Under the pieces are notes generated by a model. The model was not told the DNA's origin. It was given only the letters and a program-made list of their open reading frames with translations, and did no database searches. A stretch of 13,705 nt of DNA from Alphaproteobacteria bacterium (GTDB lineage: Bacteria; Pseudomonadota; Alphaproteobacteria; Micavibrionales; UBA2020): contig JAQSWE010000030.1 of assembly GCA_029266795.1 (NCBI GenBank), forward strand, positions 1 to 13,705, written 5' to 3'. Of this stretch, positions 13,322 through 13,705 are shown in pieces. Every line of letters starts with the position of its first letter. Position 1 is the first letter of the stretch. A program made the translations under genes and the position numbers.

Positions 13322-13705
13322 TTAGTAGTTCGGCTTGATCTTCTTCACGGGCAAGTCCGCCGCGACCGGTTCGTCGTCGATCATTTCGATCATGCCGTTT
13401 TCGGTCATGGAGAAACGGGCGGAGAAAAGCGCGTTGCCGTAGAGGACCATCGCGGAGGCTTCAAACGCGCCTTCGGCGGTCTTGCCTTCGAAAGCGGCGG
13501 GGCGGATCGCGCCTTCGATCACTTTCTTGGTCGATTCATCCAGCTTGCCCTTGTCGAGCGCGGGATGGTCGAGGCTTTCCACGATCAGGAAGGGGCCTTC
13601 ATCGCCATGCACGAAGTAGCAGAAGAAGCGCAAGTATTCGAGGCTGTTGGCATCGGAAATCTTGATGGGGTCGGCTTCGTTCGCGTCATGGATGGGCGCG
13701 GAAGA
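13322..13705 (-). CDS. Unrecognised protein, C-terminal part (5' end beyond window)
   Basis: The minus-strand frame is open from the window edge (13705) to the TAA at 13322, giving at least 127 residues that begin SSAPIHDANEADPIKISDAN. An internal TTG at 13633 is unlikely to be the real start. The sequence has no membrane segment. It includes 'YLRFFCYFVHGDEGPFLIVES', a Lys/Glu-rich middle, and a beta-rich end (from 'ASAMVLYGNALFSARFSMTE', in parts, to KKIKPNY). I do not recognise the family. A strong terminator follows 20 bases after the stop, so this gene ends its own transcription unit. The reading frame is supported by length, codon pattern and the terminator. Confidence 0.7.
   Translation of the reverse strand, partial: SSAPIHDANEADPIKISDANSLEYLRFFCYFVHGDEGPFLIVESLDHPALDKGKLDESTKKVIEGAIRPAAFEGKTAEGAFEASAMVLYGNALFSARFSMTENGMIEMIDDEPVAADLPVKKIKPNY

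Overview
The window looks like chromosomal DNA of a motile alphaproteobacterium. The evidence is the flagellar gene order (flgF divergent from fliL-fliM-DUF6468-like-motE-cheY), an ihfB-lapA pair, a UbiH/UbiF-type hydroxylase, and two perfect TTAA-N7-TTAAC boxes matching the CtrA consensus. The DUF6468-like gene between fliM and motE suggests the Rhodospirillales/Micavibrionales side of the class, but I cannot place it more precisely. I see no rRNA, tRNA, CRISPR array, insertion sequence or phage gene.

Layout. (1) 1-3853, flagellar block. The first 78 bases are the start of flgF on the minus strand. A 360-base regulatory gap follows, then a tightly coupled operon: fliL (FliL), fliM (C-ring switch), a DUF6468-like membrane/coiled-coil gene and a MotE-like gene, joined by ATGA or TAA|ATG junctions. 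A single-domain CheY-like regulator follows. The gap holds two divergent sigma-54-type promoters and a 20-bp palindrome almost exactly midway between them, as expected for one shared enhancer. (2) 3801-5784, minus strand. Two paralogous exported or membrane-anchored proteins, each with HExxH plus a downstream Glu-rich motif (predicted zincin metallopeptidases), flank a small orphan gene. (3) 5909-7943, plus strand. This part holds the ubiquinone-type hydroxylase, ihfB and lapA. (4) 7944-9966. A helical-repeat (HEAT/ARM-like) protein and an ankyrin-repeat protein are divergently transcribed around one CtrA-type box that abuts or nearly abuts both -35 elements. (5) 9988-13125, minus strand. This is a 1045-residue secreted AMIN-like/TPR-like protein. 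(6) 13272-13705. A strong symmetrical terminator is followed by the 3' part of an unrecognised minus-strand gene that runs off the window.

How it fits together. The flagellar block encodes switch and stator-support parts and a chemotaxis output domain. Its control elements suggest two layers: sigma-54 plus an NtrC-family activator for flgF and the fliL operon, and CtrA for cheY and the HEAT/ankyrin pair. The last inference would link the two uncharacterised repeat proteins to the motility/cell-cycle regulon. The most novel parts are the metallopeptidase pair with its small partner gene and the CtrA-linked HEAT/ankyrin pair. Both rest on sequence reading alone.
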